A DNA stretch of 64,000 bases from NCBI RefSeq assembly GCF_000183425.1, contig NC_014759.1, positions 2,759,001 to 2,823,000 on the forward strand, given 5' to 3'. Source of the DNA: Marivirga tractuosa DSM 4126. GTDB taxonomy: Bacteria > Bacteroidota > Bacteroidia > Cytophagales > Cyclobacteriaceae. Positions 51,888 through 61,240 of this stretch are shown piece by piece (within the stretch, counting starts at the first letter, position 1; each line of letters starts with the position of its first letter). Below the pieces are notes generated by a model that worked only from the letters and a program-made list of their open reading frames with translations, was not told the origin of the DNA and searched no databases. Both the position numbers and the translations under genes were made by a program.

Positions 51888-53753
51888 TTATCTTCCTAAA
51901 TAAACCATTAAAATTGAAATATCTGCAGGTGTTACTCCACTTATTCTAGATGCTTGCCCTAATGTTTGAGGCTTTACTTTTCGAAGTTTTTCTTTTGCCT
52001 CAGATGATAAAGCAGGAATTTGACTATAATCTAATGAATCTTTGATTTTTAAGTCCTCCAGATTTTTCATCTTTTCAATCATCTGATTCTCCTTTTGAAT
52101 ATAACTCTCGTATTTGATATGGATTTCAGAGGCTTCTATTACCTCTTTGCTGTATCCATTGATCATTTGATTAAGTTCATCTTCTATTTGTTGTAATTCC
52201 TTAAAACTGATTTCAGGTCTTTTTAATATGCTATAGGCATTAGTTTTTTCCTTAATTGGAGATGAATTGATTTTAGACAGGTTTTCGTTAACTATATTAG
52301 GTTTGACTTTATGCGTTTTTAAGTTTTTAATAAAGGCATCAATATGTAATTGTTTTTCTTCTACATATTTCATTCTCTCATCAGAAGCTAATCCAATTTG
52401 ATGACCCAATGGAGTTAAACGTACATCAGCATTGTCTTGCCTTAAAAGGATTCTATGTTCAGCTCTTGAAGTGAACATACGGTATGGTTCATCTGTTCCT
52501 TTGTTTATTAAGTCATCAATCAATACCCCAATATAAGCTTCAGACCTAGTAAGAACAAAGGGTTCCTTTTCATTTATTTTTAAGTGTGCATTGATTCCTG
52601 CCATCAATCCTTGACAAGCAGCTTCTTCATAACCAGTAGTACCATTTATCTGCCCAGCAAAATAAAGGTTTTCTACTAGTTTTGTTTCTAGCGTTGTTTT
52701 TAATTGTGTTGGAGGAAAGAAATCATATTCAATTGCATATCCTGGTCTGAACATCTTGACATTCTTAAAGCCTTCTATTTCTTTGATTGCTTTGTGCTGA
52801 ATATCTTCAGGCAAGGAGGTAGAAAAGCCATTTACATATACTTCTACTGTGTCCCAACCTTCTGGCTCTACAAATATTTGATGTCTATTTCTTTCTGCAA
52901 ACCTATTAATTTTATCTTCTATAGATGGACAGTACCTTGGGCCAAGTCCTTGAATGCGTCCATTAAACATAGGAGATTTCTCAAATCCTTCTTCTAATAT
53001 CTCATGAACTAAGGGGTTTGTATAGGTAATGTGGCAGCTTCTTTGTCTATCTAATATTTTCGTTTCCTTAGAGAATGAGAATTTTTCAGGATGTTCATCC
53101 CCTTTCTGTTCTTCTATTTTGGTATAATCTATAGTCCGTCCATCCACTCTTGGAGGAGTTCCTGTTTTCATCCTTCCTGATTCAAACCCTAATTCTTCAA
53201 GTTGTTCAGTAATTCCTTTGGATGCTCTTTCCGCTGAACGTCCACCACCGAATTGTTTTTCCCCTATATGAATTAATCCGTTGAGAAATGTACCATTGGT
53301 TAAAACTACCGCCTTGGCTTTTATCTTAAGACCCATACTGGTTTCTATCCCTACAACTTTGTTATTTTCCACTATGATTCCGGCTACCATTTCTTGCCAG
53401 AAATCAAGATTTGGAATTCGTTCTAGTTGTAATCTCCATTCTTCAGCAAAGCGCATCCTATCATTTTGTGTTCTAGGACTCCACATTGCGGGACCTTTAG
53501 ACTTGTTCAGCATCCTGAATTGGATCATTGATTTGTCTGCAATAATGCCTGAATAACCACCAAGGGCATCAATTTCTCGGACTATCTGTCCTTTGGCTAC
53601 TCCACCAACTGCTGGGTTGCAAGACATTTGGGCAATTGTATTCATATTCATGGTGGCCAACAACACCTTTGAACCCATGTTTGCTGCAGCGGCTGCTGCT
53701 TCGCATCCTGCGTGACCTCCTCCTACTACTATTAAATCGTAATCTTGAAACAT
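51888..53753 (-). CDS. mnmG: tRNA uridine-5-carboxymethylaminomethyl synthesis enzyme MnmG (GidA)
   Basis: A 621-residue MnmG. With MnmE it uses FAD and NADH to place carboxymethylaminomethyl at U34 of several tRNAs. Seen are the FAD-binding YDLIVVGGGHAGCEAAAAAANMG at the start, MSCNPAVGGVAKGQIVREIDAL, the catalytic-type GTPPRVDGRTIDY, and LYFAGQINGTTGYEEAACQGL at the end of the FAD domain. Length is normal. mnmG lies near the replication origin in many bacteria. Two parS-like sites lie just upstream of its start. Confidence 0.96.
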   Translation of the reverse strand: MFQDYDLIVVGGGHAGCEAAAAAANMGSKVLLATMNMNTIAQMSCNPAVGGVAKGQIVREIDALGGYSGIIADKSMIQFRMLNKSKGPAMWSPRTQNDRMRFAEEWRLQLERIPNLDFWQEMVAGIIVENNKVVGIETSMGLKIKAKAVVLTNGTFLNGLIHIGEKQFGGGRSAERASKGITEQLEELGFESGRMKTGTPPRVDGRTIDYTKIEEQKGDEHPEKFSFSKETKILDRQRSCHITYTNPLVHEILEEGFEKSPMFNGRIQGLGPRYCPSIEDKINRFAERNRHQIFVEPEGWDTVEVYVNGFSTSLPEDIQHKAIKEIEGFKNVKMFRPGYAIEYDFFPPTQLKTTLETKLVENLYFAGQINGTTGYEEAACQGLMAGINAHLKINEKEPFVLTRSEAYIGVLIDDLINKGTDEPYRMFTSRAEHRILLRQDNADVRLTPLGHQIGLASDERMKYVEEKQLHIDAFIKNLKTHKVKPNIVNENLSKINSSPIKEKTNAYSILKRPEISFKELQQIEDELNQMINGYSKEVIEASEIHIKYESYIQKENQMIEKMKNLEDLKIKDSLDYSQIPALSSEAKEKLRKVKPQTLGQASRISGVTPADISILMVYLGR

Positions 53754-53774
53754 AATAATGTTTTATTTATTAGA

Positions 53775-53790
53775 TGTTCCACGTGGAACA
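53775..53790. other. parS-like site (ParB-binding palindrome)
   Basis: TGTTCCACGTGGAACA is a perfect 16-base palindrome. It differs from the ParB consensus TGTTTCACGTGAAACA only in the symmetric C/G pair next to the core. It lies 22 bases upstream of mnmG. Confidence 0.75.
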
Positions 53791-53821
53791 CCTTGTCATT
53801 TATTGTTGAATTTATTTTAAG

Positions 53822-53837
53822 TGTTTCACGTGGAACA
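53822..53837. other. parS-like site (ParB-binding palindrome)
   Basis: TGTTTCACGTGGAACA has one mismatch to the ParB consensus TGTTTCACGTGAAACA. It is 31 bases from the first site and 10 bases from the ybeY stop. Two sites in one intergenic gap make chance unlikely. Confidence 0.78.
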
Positions 53838-53846
53838 CTTAAATCT

Positions 53847-54275
53847 TCATAATAATTCTATTGCTTTATTTTCTGCCTCTCTCATTTCCTGCCGGTCTGC
53901 CTCAGATTTGTCGTTAAATCCAATAAGGTGTAGCAATCCATGTGCCATTACTCTAGCAAGCTCCTCTTTAAAGTTTAAGTTTAAATTCTCGGCATTTTCA
54001 GTTACTCTATCTATACTAATGAAAATGTCAGATTCTATAGCATTGTTTCCTGTTGTACTTTCCTTCAGATCAAAAGTGATTATATCAGTATAAGTATCAT
54101 GATCGAGAAAATCGACATTGATTTTGTGAAGAAATTTATCGGAACAAAATATGTAGTTAAGTTCATCTATTTCGTGATCATAGATTTTAGCCAGTTGTTT
54201 AAGCCAAGCTTTATGTTTCTGTAGCTTCCTTAAATCAAAATGACAGTCTTCTTTAAAAAAGTAGATGTTATTCAT
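53847..54275 (-). CDS. ybeY: rRNA maturation endoribonuclease YbeY
   Basis: A 142-residue zinc-dependent RNase that matures 16S rRNA and helps in ribosome quality control. The metal region is LARVMAHGLLHLIGFNDKSEADRQEM, cited here by MAHGLLHLIGFND, in which two histidines are present and the usual third is replaced by N-D-K as in many Bacteroidota YbeY. Upstream NYIFCSDKFLHKINVDFLDHDTYTDIITFDL, seen as LNYIFCSDKFLHKIN and DHDTYTDIITFDL, is typical. It shares one base with the RsbW-like gene. Confidence 0.9.
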   Translation of the reverse strand: MNNIYFFKEDCHFDLRKLQKHKAWLKQLAKIYDHEIDELNYIFCSDKFLHKINVDFLDHDTYTDIITFDLKESTTGNNAIESDIFISIDRVTENAENLNLNFKEELARVMAHGLLHLIGFNDKSEADRQEMREAENKAIELL

Positions 54276-54676
54276 TAACTGATATAGAAACTTAGTTTGA
54301 CCTTTTTACCTTCATCTTCAAAACTTAATTCATCACTTAATGCTTTCATTAAGAATATTCCCCTTCCGCCTGGCTTGTCAATGTTTTCAGGAGCCGTTGG
54401 ATCTGGAAGCGAATTATAATCAAATCCTTTTCCTTCATCAGAAATATTGAAGACGATAGAATTGTTTTCCATATTTAGTGTGAGAAAAACGTTTTTATCT
54501 TTATTTCCTTCATTTCCATGAATGATTGCATTGTTTACAGATTCAGTTACCGCAATCATAATGTTGCCATAAATGTCATCGTCCAATTCAAACTTCTCTT
54601 TTGCATTGTCAATAAAGCTCTCAACAATTCTGATATTCTCGCTGAGAGACGGAATACTTATACTGATTTCACTCAT
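54275..54676 (-). CDS. RsbW-like ATP-binding (anti-sigma/HATPase) protein
   Basis: A 133-residue GHKL ATPase. The N box is IMIAVTESVNNAIIHGNEGNK, the G1 box ISDEGKGFDYNSLPDP and the G2 box DKPGGRGIFLMKALSDEL. It lacks a kinase histidine, which fits RsbW/SpoIIAB-type anti-sigma kinases or similar switches. No sigma factor or antagonist is adjacent. The stop of the DUF4175 gene overlaps its start by four bases and its own stop overlaps ybeY, so these three are one transcript. Confidence 0.87.
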   Translation of the reverse strand: MSEISISIPSLSENIRIVESFIDNAKEKFELDDDIYGNIMIAVTESVNNAIIHGNEGNKDKNVFLTLNMENNSIVFNISDEGKGFDYNSLPDPTAPENIDKPGGRGIFLMKALSDELSFEDEGKKVKLSFYIS

Positions 54677-57600
54677 CGTAATAGGTTTTCTTTAGATTTT
54701 AATCGATTATAATACTTATTAATTTCATTTTTATAGTAAGGCGAGAAATTTGGCGGCACATTTCTTAGCTGCTCAATTTCTTTTTCCTTTTCTTTTATAT
54801 ACTCTTCAAAAGCATTAGGGATTCGCTCACGTTCATATTCTGTAGCAGTTTCTCCTTTTCTTTCATCCTTTTCTTCTTGTTCTTCTCTTGCTTTTTCTGA
54901 CTCCAACAACCTAGTAACAATTTGTTGTTGTCTTTCTATTAATCTTCGATCCAGCCTTTTATTTACTAGATCTTCCTCTATCTTTTCCATTTCCTCAGAA
55001 ATATCACCTGGAGCTCCTCCGTTCTCCTCACCTCCTTCTTGCCCTTCTTTTCCTAATTGCTTTTCAAGCTCCTCCATCATTTTCCTAATTTTAGCTTGCT
55101 CTCCTGCTAATTCGCCAAGCTTCTCCGAAAATTGCCTGCCTTGCTTTTGTCCTTCATTAAGCTCTTGGGTTTTTTGATTTAAGGATTTTTGCATTTCAGA
55201 AAGGCTTGGGGTTTGCTCGTTGCCTTGGGATTGTTGACCCATGCCCATTGAAGATTGCATTTGCATCTGCATCTGTTCTAATACATCGTCTAACATAAGG
55301 GCAAGGTTGTTCATTGAAGTCATGGCAAATTGCTGTTCTCCTATGGCAATCCCGTTATCTCTTTCTCGTAAGGCTTCTATACTGCTTTGCATGGCCTCAT
55401 TCATTTTATCCATTTCCTTTGTTATAAAGGATTCTAGTTGAAAAACTCTTTGAGCAAGGGTAGTAAGACTGTCCTCAATGATTTTTGCATCATCTTGCAT
55501 CGCTAACTGTTTTTCCGATAATGTTATAAAGCGGGGATCACTAGGATTTACTTGCTTAAAGTTGTTCATCAGTTCTTCCTGTCTGAAGGAAAGTTTTAGC
55601 AGATTATCTACAATATCTTTTAAATCGTCTATGTTTTCTTGCAGCATTTCCATTTCCATGCCCATTTGCATTGAAGAAAGCATTTCAGACATTTTTTTCA
55701 TTTCCTCAGCTGATTTCTTTTGTTGCTCACTAGCCCCACTTTTATTGTTTTCCTGAATTTTTTGCAGGCTGTTTTGCTGCTGCAAGTCAATCTCAGTTTC
55801 TTGCTCTTTCGTATCTTTTAATTGGTTGGGTTGCTTTAAAGACTGATTACGTTTTTCGATTTCTCTTAAGTCCTCTTGAATTTTTTCAAATTCTTCATTA
55901 ACTCTTTTTTGTTCATCTAAAGCTTTTTGCTTTTCCTCTTCAGAAGAAAACTGTTCATTGTCGGATTGATTCTGATCTGAATTAGGATCATTTAATTCTT
56001 CAGACTTATTATGATCTTTTGATTGATTTTCTTCAGCTAATTCTTTTTGCTCTTTTTCTAATTCCTTGAGGCTCTCTCCTACTTGCTTCATGTCGTACTG
56101 AATCTCCATTCTTTTAAAGAGTTCCATCATACGTTCCATTTCCTTAAGCTTGTTCTTTTCTTGTTTTTTAAGGTCTTCTACAGATTCACGGAATTCATCG
56201 GATTGGTTTTGTTCTTCCAAGAGAGATTTTATTTTTTCCATTAGCTCCTCATTCTCATCTTTGAGCATTTCCTCCATTAAGCTTTCTAATTGCTCGGATT
56301 TCTCTCTTAAGTCAGGATCATTTTTATTAAAACGATCTCTTTTTGCTTGGTTTTTTTCTAATTCTCTTTTAATTTTTTCAAGCTCCTTTTTTCTCCGCTC
56401 TTGTTCCTTAAGAATTTCTTCTAAAAGCTTTTTGTCTTCCCAGTTTAAATTTCTTTTGCCTTTAAGTATCCGCTCTAATTCTTCTAGTTTTTGATTAGTT
56501 CTTTCAGAGGCTTTAATGTTTCTATCTAGTTGATTTTCAGCACTTTGACTAGTATTTTCTATTTCTTTCTGAATCTTTGCTTCATCTGGTAATTTAAATT
56601 GATAGGTTGAACTTTTAGAAATTTTAGCCCCATTTATTCCATCATTGTCAGCAACTTGAACGTAATAATCTAAAACAGTTCCTTCTTCGTTTAGCAAAGA
56701 GTCAACTTTCCAAACTTTGAAATATTTTTGGTTTCTAACTTGAGTATTAAAGGACAATGGAATTTTTCCGGTTCCAACAATATTATTACCCTTCCTTTTG
56801 GTGTAAATCAATTGTAATCTAGAAAATCCATAATCATCACTGATCTCTCCTGCAATTGCTACTTGACTAAAATAGATACTGTCATTAATTGGATTCAAGG
56901 TTATATCAGGATACTTATCTTTAATTACTTCAACTGAATAGTCTATAATTTCATTATAATTAGCTTCAGAATTAAATAAATGCAATTTGTAATAACCGGA
57001 TTGAGTTAGGTTTTTTTGCAGTCTAAAAGTATTCTCGTTAACTTTTTCAAAAGAAAGACTGTCATCAAGCAATTCAATAGTAATTCTGTCACTCGAGGCA
57101 CTTTGGATTAACCATTCTGCTTTCGTTCCTTCTGGTATAATCAAATTTCCTGAGTTAATTATTCTTTCTGAAGATGTACCTACATAATCAGGATAATCCA
57201 AGCTGATGTTCATGTTCTGAATTCTCGGTTTTTCAAAAACTTTTAATTCGTATTCAGCTGATTTGAATCCAGCAGCTTCAAGCTGGAATTTCATATCTTT
57301 TTGGAGGTTTTTTAAGTTGAACTGAAAACGGCTGTTGCTTAGCTTTTCAAATTTTTGTTTGACCTCTTCTTTTTGTATGAAAAGTTCAGCAGGTAATTCC
57401 TCACCAGTTAATTCTGCCCTAATTGTGAAATTTTCTCCTTTAAAGGCCTTTAATTCTTCATTGTGTATGGAAAATTTAAATGGTGCTTTTGGAACAAAGT
57501 CTTCATTGAATTTAATGATTCTGTAGCTTCCTTCTGTAATCATGTAAGGAGCAAACATTAGCATTAAGCTTATAATAATAGCTGGAATAGCCACATAAGG

Positions 57601-58074
57601 TAGATAGCTAGCATTTGTTGATTTAAGACTGATACTGTCCTTGAAATTCAGTATGGATATTTTTTCGGATTTCTGAATTATACTAGCTGCAATCAAGCTG
57701 TTTTGTCGACTACTTAATTCTTTTAACTGAATGATATTCAGTAGTTTATCATCAATTTCAGGAAAATATTTTCCGATTTCTAGGGCGGCCTGTTTATCGC
57801 TCAAGGCTTTTCCGTTAGTCAACAAATGATAAATAGGAAGGAATATGTATCGTGTTACAAAATATATTAAAGTTATACCGACTACTATGAAAACAATAGT
57901 CCTGGAAATACTGCTCATTTGTAACTTATATTCAAGCCAACTAGCAGTTATAAGAACGAAAAGAAATATAGCCAAGCTGATCAATAAACCCTTTATTAGT
58001 TTGTTGACATAGTATTTCCTTTTGTACTCTTTGAGTTTTTTAAGGATTTCAGCTATATGGTAATTTTCGCTCAC
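54673..58074 (-). CDS. Large coiled-coil membrane protein (DUF4175)
   Basis: A 1133-residue protein. Three hydrophobic segments lie near residues 28-45, 60-78 and 165-185. Residues 190-520 look beta-rich with DNDGINGAKISKS near their end, in Ig-like fashion. Residues 520-1100 are a huge, heptad-like coil of E, K, Q, L and M (for example EKIKRELEKNQAKRDRF, and MEMEMLQENIDDLKD). This is the DUF4175 plan. Its function is unknown; the middle of this protein is thought to lie in the periplasm. It is the first gene of a transcript with the RsbW-like protein and ybeY. Confidence 0.85.
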   Translation of the reverse strand: MSENYHIAEILKKLKEYKRKYYVNKLIKGLLISLAIFLFVLITASWLEYKLQMSSISRTIVFIVVGITLIYFVTRYIFLPIYHLLTNGKALSDKQAALEIGKYFPEIDDKLLNIIQLKELSSRQNSLIAASIIQKSEKISILNFKDSISLKSTNASYLPYVAIPAIIISLMLMFAPYMITEGSYRIIKFNEDFVPKAPFKFSIHNEELKAFKGENFTIRAELTGEELPAELFIQKEEVKQKFEKLSNSRFQFNLKNLQKDMKFQLEAAGFKSAEYELKVFEKPRIQNMNISLDYPDYVGTSSERIINSGNLIIPEGTKAEWLIQSASSDRITIELLDDSLSFEKVNENTFRLQKNLTQSGYYKLHLFNSEANYNEIIDYSVEVIKDKYPDITLNPINDSIYFSQVAIAGEISDDYGFSRLQLIYTKRKGNNIVGTGKIPLSFNTQVRNQKYFKVWKVDSLLNEEGTVLDYYVQVADNDGINGAKISKSSTYQFKLPDEAKIQKEIENTSQSAENQLDRNIKASERTNQKLEELERILKGKRNLNWEDKKLLEEILKEQERRKKELEKIKRELEKNQAKRDRFNKNDPDLREKSEQLESLMEEMLKDENEELMEKIKSLLEEQNQSDEFRESVEDLKKQEKNKLKEMERMMELFKRMEIQYDMKQVGESLKELEKEQKELAEENQSKDHNKSEELNDPNSDQNQSDNEQFSSEEEKQKALDEQKRVNEEFEKIQEDLREIEKRNQSLKQPNQLKDTKEQETEIDLQQQNSLQKIQENNKSGASEQQKKSAEEMKKMSEMLSSMQMGMEMEMLQENIDDLKDIVDNLLKLSFRQEELMNNFKQVNPSDPRFITLSEKQLAMQDDAKIIEDSLTTLAQRVFQLESFITKEMDKMNEAMQSSIEALRERDNGIAIGEQQFAMTSMNNLALMLDDVLEQMQMQMQSSMGMGQQSQGNEQTPSLSEMQKSLNQKTQELNEGQKQGRQFSEKLGELAGEQAKIRKMMEELEKQLGKEGQEGGEENGGAPGDISEEMEKIEEDLVNKRLDRRLIERQQQIVTRLLESEKAREEQEEKDERKGETATEYERERIPNAFEEYIKEKEKEIEQLRNVPPNFSPYYKNEINKYYNRLKSKENLLR

Positions 58075-58125
58075 TTTTCTTGTAACGTGAATTTGAAAAC
58101 AATGATTTCCAATATTTTATGGAAT

Positions 58126-58893
58126 TTACGATACATCAAGTTCAACTTTAATCGGACAATGATCTGAATGTTTTACGTCTTGTAATATATCGGCTGCTTT
58201 TAACTGATTTTTTAGATTCTCTGAAATCATATGATAATCAATTCTCCATCCCTTATTCCTTTCCCTTGCAGCAGATCGATAACTCCACCAGCTATATTGA
58301 TCAGGTTCTTTATTTAGATGCCTAAAACTATCTATAAACCCATCATTTAAGAAGTCGGTCATCCATTCACGCTCCTCAGGCAAAAAGCCTGAACTATTTT
58401 TATTTCTTACGGGGTCATGTATATCAATTGCTTGATGGCAAATGTTATAATCTCCACAAATTAGCAAGTTTGGAATTTCTTGCTTTAAATCTTGTATATA
58501 AGCTCGGAAATCGGACAACCATTGCATTTTGAAATCCTGCCGTGGGTCACCACTTGACCCGCTGGGCATATAAGTGTTAAGCACGGAGAAATTTTCAAAA
58601 TCTGCTCTAATGACTCTGCCCTCTCTATCGTAAATATCCATATTACAACCTATTTCCACATTATTCGGTTTTACCTTCGTAAAAATACCAACTCCGCTAT
58701 ATCCTTTTTTCTCTGCCGAATGCCAGTAAATGTGATAGCCTAAATTCTCAAAAACTGAGAGATCTACATCCGAACGATTAGCTTTCAATTCTTGTAAGCA
58801 AAATACATCTGGCTTTTCTTCTTCGAGCCATTGGCTTAGCCCTTTTCTTTCTGCTGCCCGGATTCCATTTACGTTATAAGATATAATATTCAT
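58126..58893 (-). CDS. xth: Exodeoxyribonuclease III
   Basis: A 255-residue AP endonuclease/3' exonuclease that removes abasic sites. Core motifs: NVNGIRAAERKGLSQWL, CLQELKANRSDVDL (catalytic Glu), GYSGVGIFTK, LICGDYNICHQAIDIHD (Asp/Asn), and the end VKHSDHCPIKVEL with the Asp-His pair. The layout is of the ExoA/XthA type and length is usual. It acts in the cytosol in base excision repair. It is alone; 51 bases separate it from the DUF4175 gene downstream. Confidence 0.95.
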   Translation of the reverse strand: MNIISYNVNGIRAAERKGLSQWLEEEKPDVFCLQELKANRSDVDLSVFENLGYHIYWHSAEKKGYSGVGIFTKVKPNNVEIGCNMDIYDREGRVIRADFENFSVLNTYMPSGSSGDPRQDFKMQWLSDFRAYIQDLKQEIPNLLICGDYNICHQAIDIHDPVRNKNSSGFLPEEREWMTDFLNDGFIDSFRHLNKEPDQYSWWSYRSAARERNKGWRIDYHMISENLKNQLKAADILQDVKHSDHCPIKVELDVS

Positions 58894-58916
58894 AATCTAT
58901 AAAGATAATACAATTT

Positions 58917-59270
58917 TTATAAGCCGATTTCTTCTTCAAAATACTCAATTACGTGCATTTTAAGTAATTTTTCTTGTTCCAACAGGTCAAAATGAGGAAG
59001 CGGCTTTACTAATTTCCAATGTGGCCAACCTGCTTCATCCACACCTTCCAATTCATAAAAGCCTGAGAGACTTAATACTTTGCAAATTGCAATATGCATT
59101 AAGTCTTGCTTTTCCTCTTTGCTGAAAGTGTGTGGGCCTTTGCCAAGTTCTTGAACTCCAATCAAAAATAACACAGCATTCATATCTTTAGGCTTTTTGC
59201 CTAAAGCATCTTTAAGCTGAAGCCGCAATGCTTGCCATTTTCTTTCGAGTTCAAGATCTTTTTTAATCAT
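58917..59270 (-). CDS. Conserved hypothetical protein (117 aa)
   Basis: A short cytosolic protein, helical at the N-terminus (DLELERKWQALRLQLKDALGKKPKDM) with a middle NAVLFLIGVQELGKGPHTFSKEEKQDLMHIAICKVL and end WPHWKLVKPLPHFDLLEQEKLL; only short parts such as LFLIGVQELGKGPHTFSKEE are diagnostic. I recognise no family name, but its form looks conserved. It overlaps the AhpD-like gene by eight bases, which suggests a functional link in redox or stress handling. Confidence 0.7.
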   Translation of the reverse strand: MIKKDLELERKWQALRLQLKDALGKKPKDMNAVLFLIGVQELGKGPHTFSKEEKQDLMHIAICKVLSLSGFYELEGVDEAGWPHWKLVKPLPHFDLLEQEKLLKMHVIEYFEEEIGL

Positions 59271-59613
59271 TGCCGTTTTCTTTCAAATATTCCCAATATT
59301 CCACTGCTCTTCTTAAATGAGGAATTACAATGGTTCCCCCGATCAAATTCGCAATTGAGAAGATTTCGAAAACTTGTTCATCGTTAACACCCAATTCGTA
59401 GCATTTGCCCAAATGGTAACGAACACAATCATCGCACCTTAAGACCATGGACGAGGATAACCCTATCATTTCCTTGGTTTTTTTATCTACACTACCTTCT
59501 GCAAACGCATTGGTATCTAGATTAAATATGCGCTTGAGAATTTTATTATTGCTTCCTACAATTTTATCATTCATTTTTGCGCGATACTCGTTGAACTCTT
59601 CTACTTTATTCAT
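59263..59613 (-). CDS. Carboxymuconolactone decarboxylase family protein (AhpD-like)
   Basis: A 116-residue alpha-helical protein. The redox C-x-x-C is seen in MVLRCDDCVRYHLGKCYELG near residue 62, with the histidine after it, and GGTIVIPHLRRAVEYW follows. This is the AhpD-like layout of the CMD family, thiol-based peroxide-related enzymes or simple decarboxylases. With a C-x-x-C, a peroxidase-related role is the better guess. It is cotranscribed with the 117-residue gene downstream and is divergent from comF. Confidence 0.85.
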   Translation of the reverse strand: MNKVEEFNEYRAKMNDKIVGSNNKILKRIFNLDTNAFAEGSVDKKTKEMIGLSSSMVLRCDDCVRYHLGKCYELGVNDEQVFEIFSIANLIGGTIVIPHLRRAVEYWEYLKENGND

Positions 59614-59665
59614 ATATTAACCTATCAATCAATAAATAGTAAATTAACCTGCAAAGTTAGCCGTT

Positions 59666-60373
59666 GTGAAGCTACGAACCCAAAACTTTTCCGTAATAGT
59701 ATCAGATTTTCTATCATTATTTTTTCCTAACTACTGCGCTGCCTGTAATTTAACCCTTAGCAAGTCGGAAAATCTAGTTTGTAGCCATTGTTTAGCCTCA
59801 ATTCATCAAACCCATATGCATACAGATCAACCTAATCAGTTGCACAAGCGCTTTTTTGAAATTCCTAATTTGAAATATGCCATGTCTTTTGCTTGGTTTC
59901 AAAAAGGAAGTGTGATACAAAATCTTTTACATCAGCTGAAATATGAGGGAAACGAAGCAATAGGTGTTTTGTTGGGGGAACTTTACGGTGATCAGTTATC
60001 AGACATTTATAGCGAAAAATGGGATATAATTACCGCAGTCCCCATACATATTAAAAAGCGAAGACAAAGAGGATTTAATCAAAGCCATAGAATAGCTGAA
60101 GGCCTAAGCCATAGATTATCAATTCCATTTGTTCCGTTATTAGAGAAGTCGGTACATAAAAGAAGCCAAACCAGGAAACATCGAATAGACCGATTTAGTA
60201 ATGTGGAATCTACTTTTCAATTGAAGAAAGCATCCACAAGCTTAAAAGGCAAAAGAATTTTGCTTGTGGATGATGTTTTAACGACTGGTGCAACGGTACA
60301 AGCTTGTAGTGAACCCCTACAAAAAGCTGGTGCCGAAATTTCTATTGTCACAATTTCGGCTACCAAAAATTGA
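59666..60373 (+). CDS. comF: ComF family phosphoribosyltransferase-like protein
   Basis: A 235-residue ComF-type protein. An N-terminal zinc ribbon reads YCAACNLTL then CSHCLASIHQTH. The phosphoribosyltransferase domain shows DIITAVPIHIKKRRQRGFNQS, the ComF hallmark, and the PRPP loop ILLVDDVLTTGATVQAC. ComF proteins are linked to DNA uptake in competent bacteria; here no other com genes are adjacent, so its link to uptake is by family only. It is divergent from the AhpD-like gene and nearly abuts the convergent binding-protein gene. Confidence 0.9.
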   Translation: MKLRTQNFSVIVSDFLSLFFPNYCAACNLTLSKSENLVCSHCLASIHQTHMHTDQPNQLHKRFFEIPNLKYAMSFAWFQKGSVIQNLLHQLKYEGNEAIGVLLGELYGDQLSDIYSEKWDIITAVPIHIKKRRQRGFNQSHRIAEGLSHRLSIPFVPLLEKSVHKRSQTRKHRIDRFSNVESTFQLKKASTSLKGKRILLVDDVLTTGATVQACSEPLQKAGAEISIVTISATKN

Positions 60374-60382
60374 AGTATAAAA

Positions 60383-61240
60383 CTATTCATTTATAGCATC
60401 TAGCATGGAAACTACATAATTACCCAAGGAATTAGCTACTATCTTTTTATACTCAGTAGAATTGGTAAAACCACCATTTTTGTTGAAGAACTCATTTATT
60501 ATAGGTGCCCAATCACTATTTTTTGGCATAATAAAACCAAATTCCTCACCTGTTTTATCTCCTGCAGGATGTCTTTTTATATCTTTTGCATCTTCAATAG
60601 CTGATAAATAAGAGGAGAAGTCTAAATAGGTAAAGTAATTATCACTTTGATTCACTTTTTCATAACATTCTTGAAATGAATTAACAGATTCAATTGTCAA
60701 GACAGGAAACGAGCTATCTTTCAGTTCTTTAGCTCTCTTTTCATGGGTAGTACCTCTTTGAACAATCATGGTCATGCCTTTGAATTCAGAAGAAATATTA
60801 TCAAAATTCTGCAAGTCAGGAACAGATTTATTAGTTAGCAAAATAGATACATTAGAAAAGAATGAAGGACTAAACTGAACCTCGCTTTTTCTAGCTTGTG
60901 TTATGGTGACATCTGCCAATCCAAAAACACCACCTTTGGCATTTTGAACACTGCTATAGAATTCTGAAAAATTCACAGCATTATTGGGCTGATGAACATT
61001 CACTTGCAAATTCACATTATGGGTGCTTTCTACGTATTCCACAAATTTATCCCATATGTTGATGCATAATCCATCCAACTCATCACCATTTTTATATATA
61101 AACTTTCCTGAGTAATTGTAGGTAATGGTGACTTCCCCACTTCCTTTTGATTTTGTTTCTTTCCAACTATCACCCGATAATTGAGCATTAACTGTGAAAC
61201 TTAAAAATACTGCCGAGAATAGTAATATTAAATTTTTCAT
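60383..61240 (-). CDS. Periplasmic substrate-binding protein (SBP_bac_3-like)
   Basis: A 285-residue exported protein with a signal peptide (LILLFSAVFLSFTVNAQ). The SBP_bac_3 features are GLCINIWDKFVEYVESTH, GVFGLADVTITQARKSEVQFSPSFFSN (short form LADVTITQARKSEVQFSP), and MTMIVQRGTTHEKRAKEL, typical of amino-acid-binding proteins. No ABC permease or ATPase is nearby, so it may be a receptor or work with unlinked transporters. I use the ATG at 61240 because the earlier frame (61306) precedes the signal peptide. Confidence 0.82.
   Translation of the reverse strand: MKNLILLFSAVFLSFTVNAQLSGDSWKETKSKGSGEVTITYNYSGKFIYKNGDELDGLCINIWDKFVEYVESTHNVNLQVNVHQPNNAVNFSEFYSSVQNAKGGVFGLADVTITQARKSEVQFSPSFFSNVSILLTNKSVPDLQNFDNISSEFKGMTMIVQRGTTHEKRAKELKDSSFPVLTIESVNSFQECYEKVNQSDNYFTYLDFSSYLSAIEDAKDIKRHPAGDKTGEEFGFIMPKNSDWAPIINEFFNKNGGFTNSTEYKKIVANSLGNYVVSMLDAINE

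Noticed and set aside
55241..56494. Several plus-strand frames rich in Ser, Phe and Leu
   Set aside because: They are mirror images of the Glu/Lys/Gln-rich coiled coil encoded on the minus strand.
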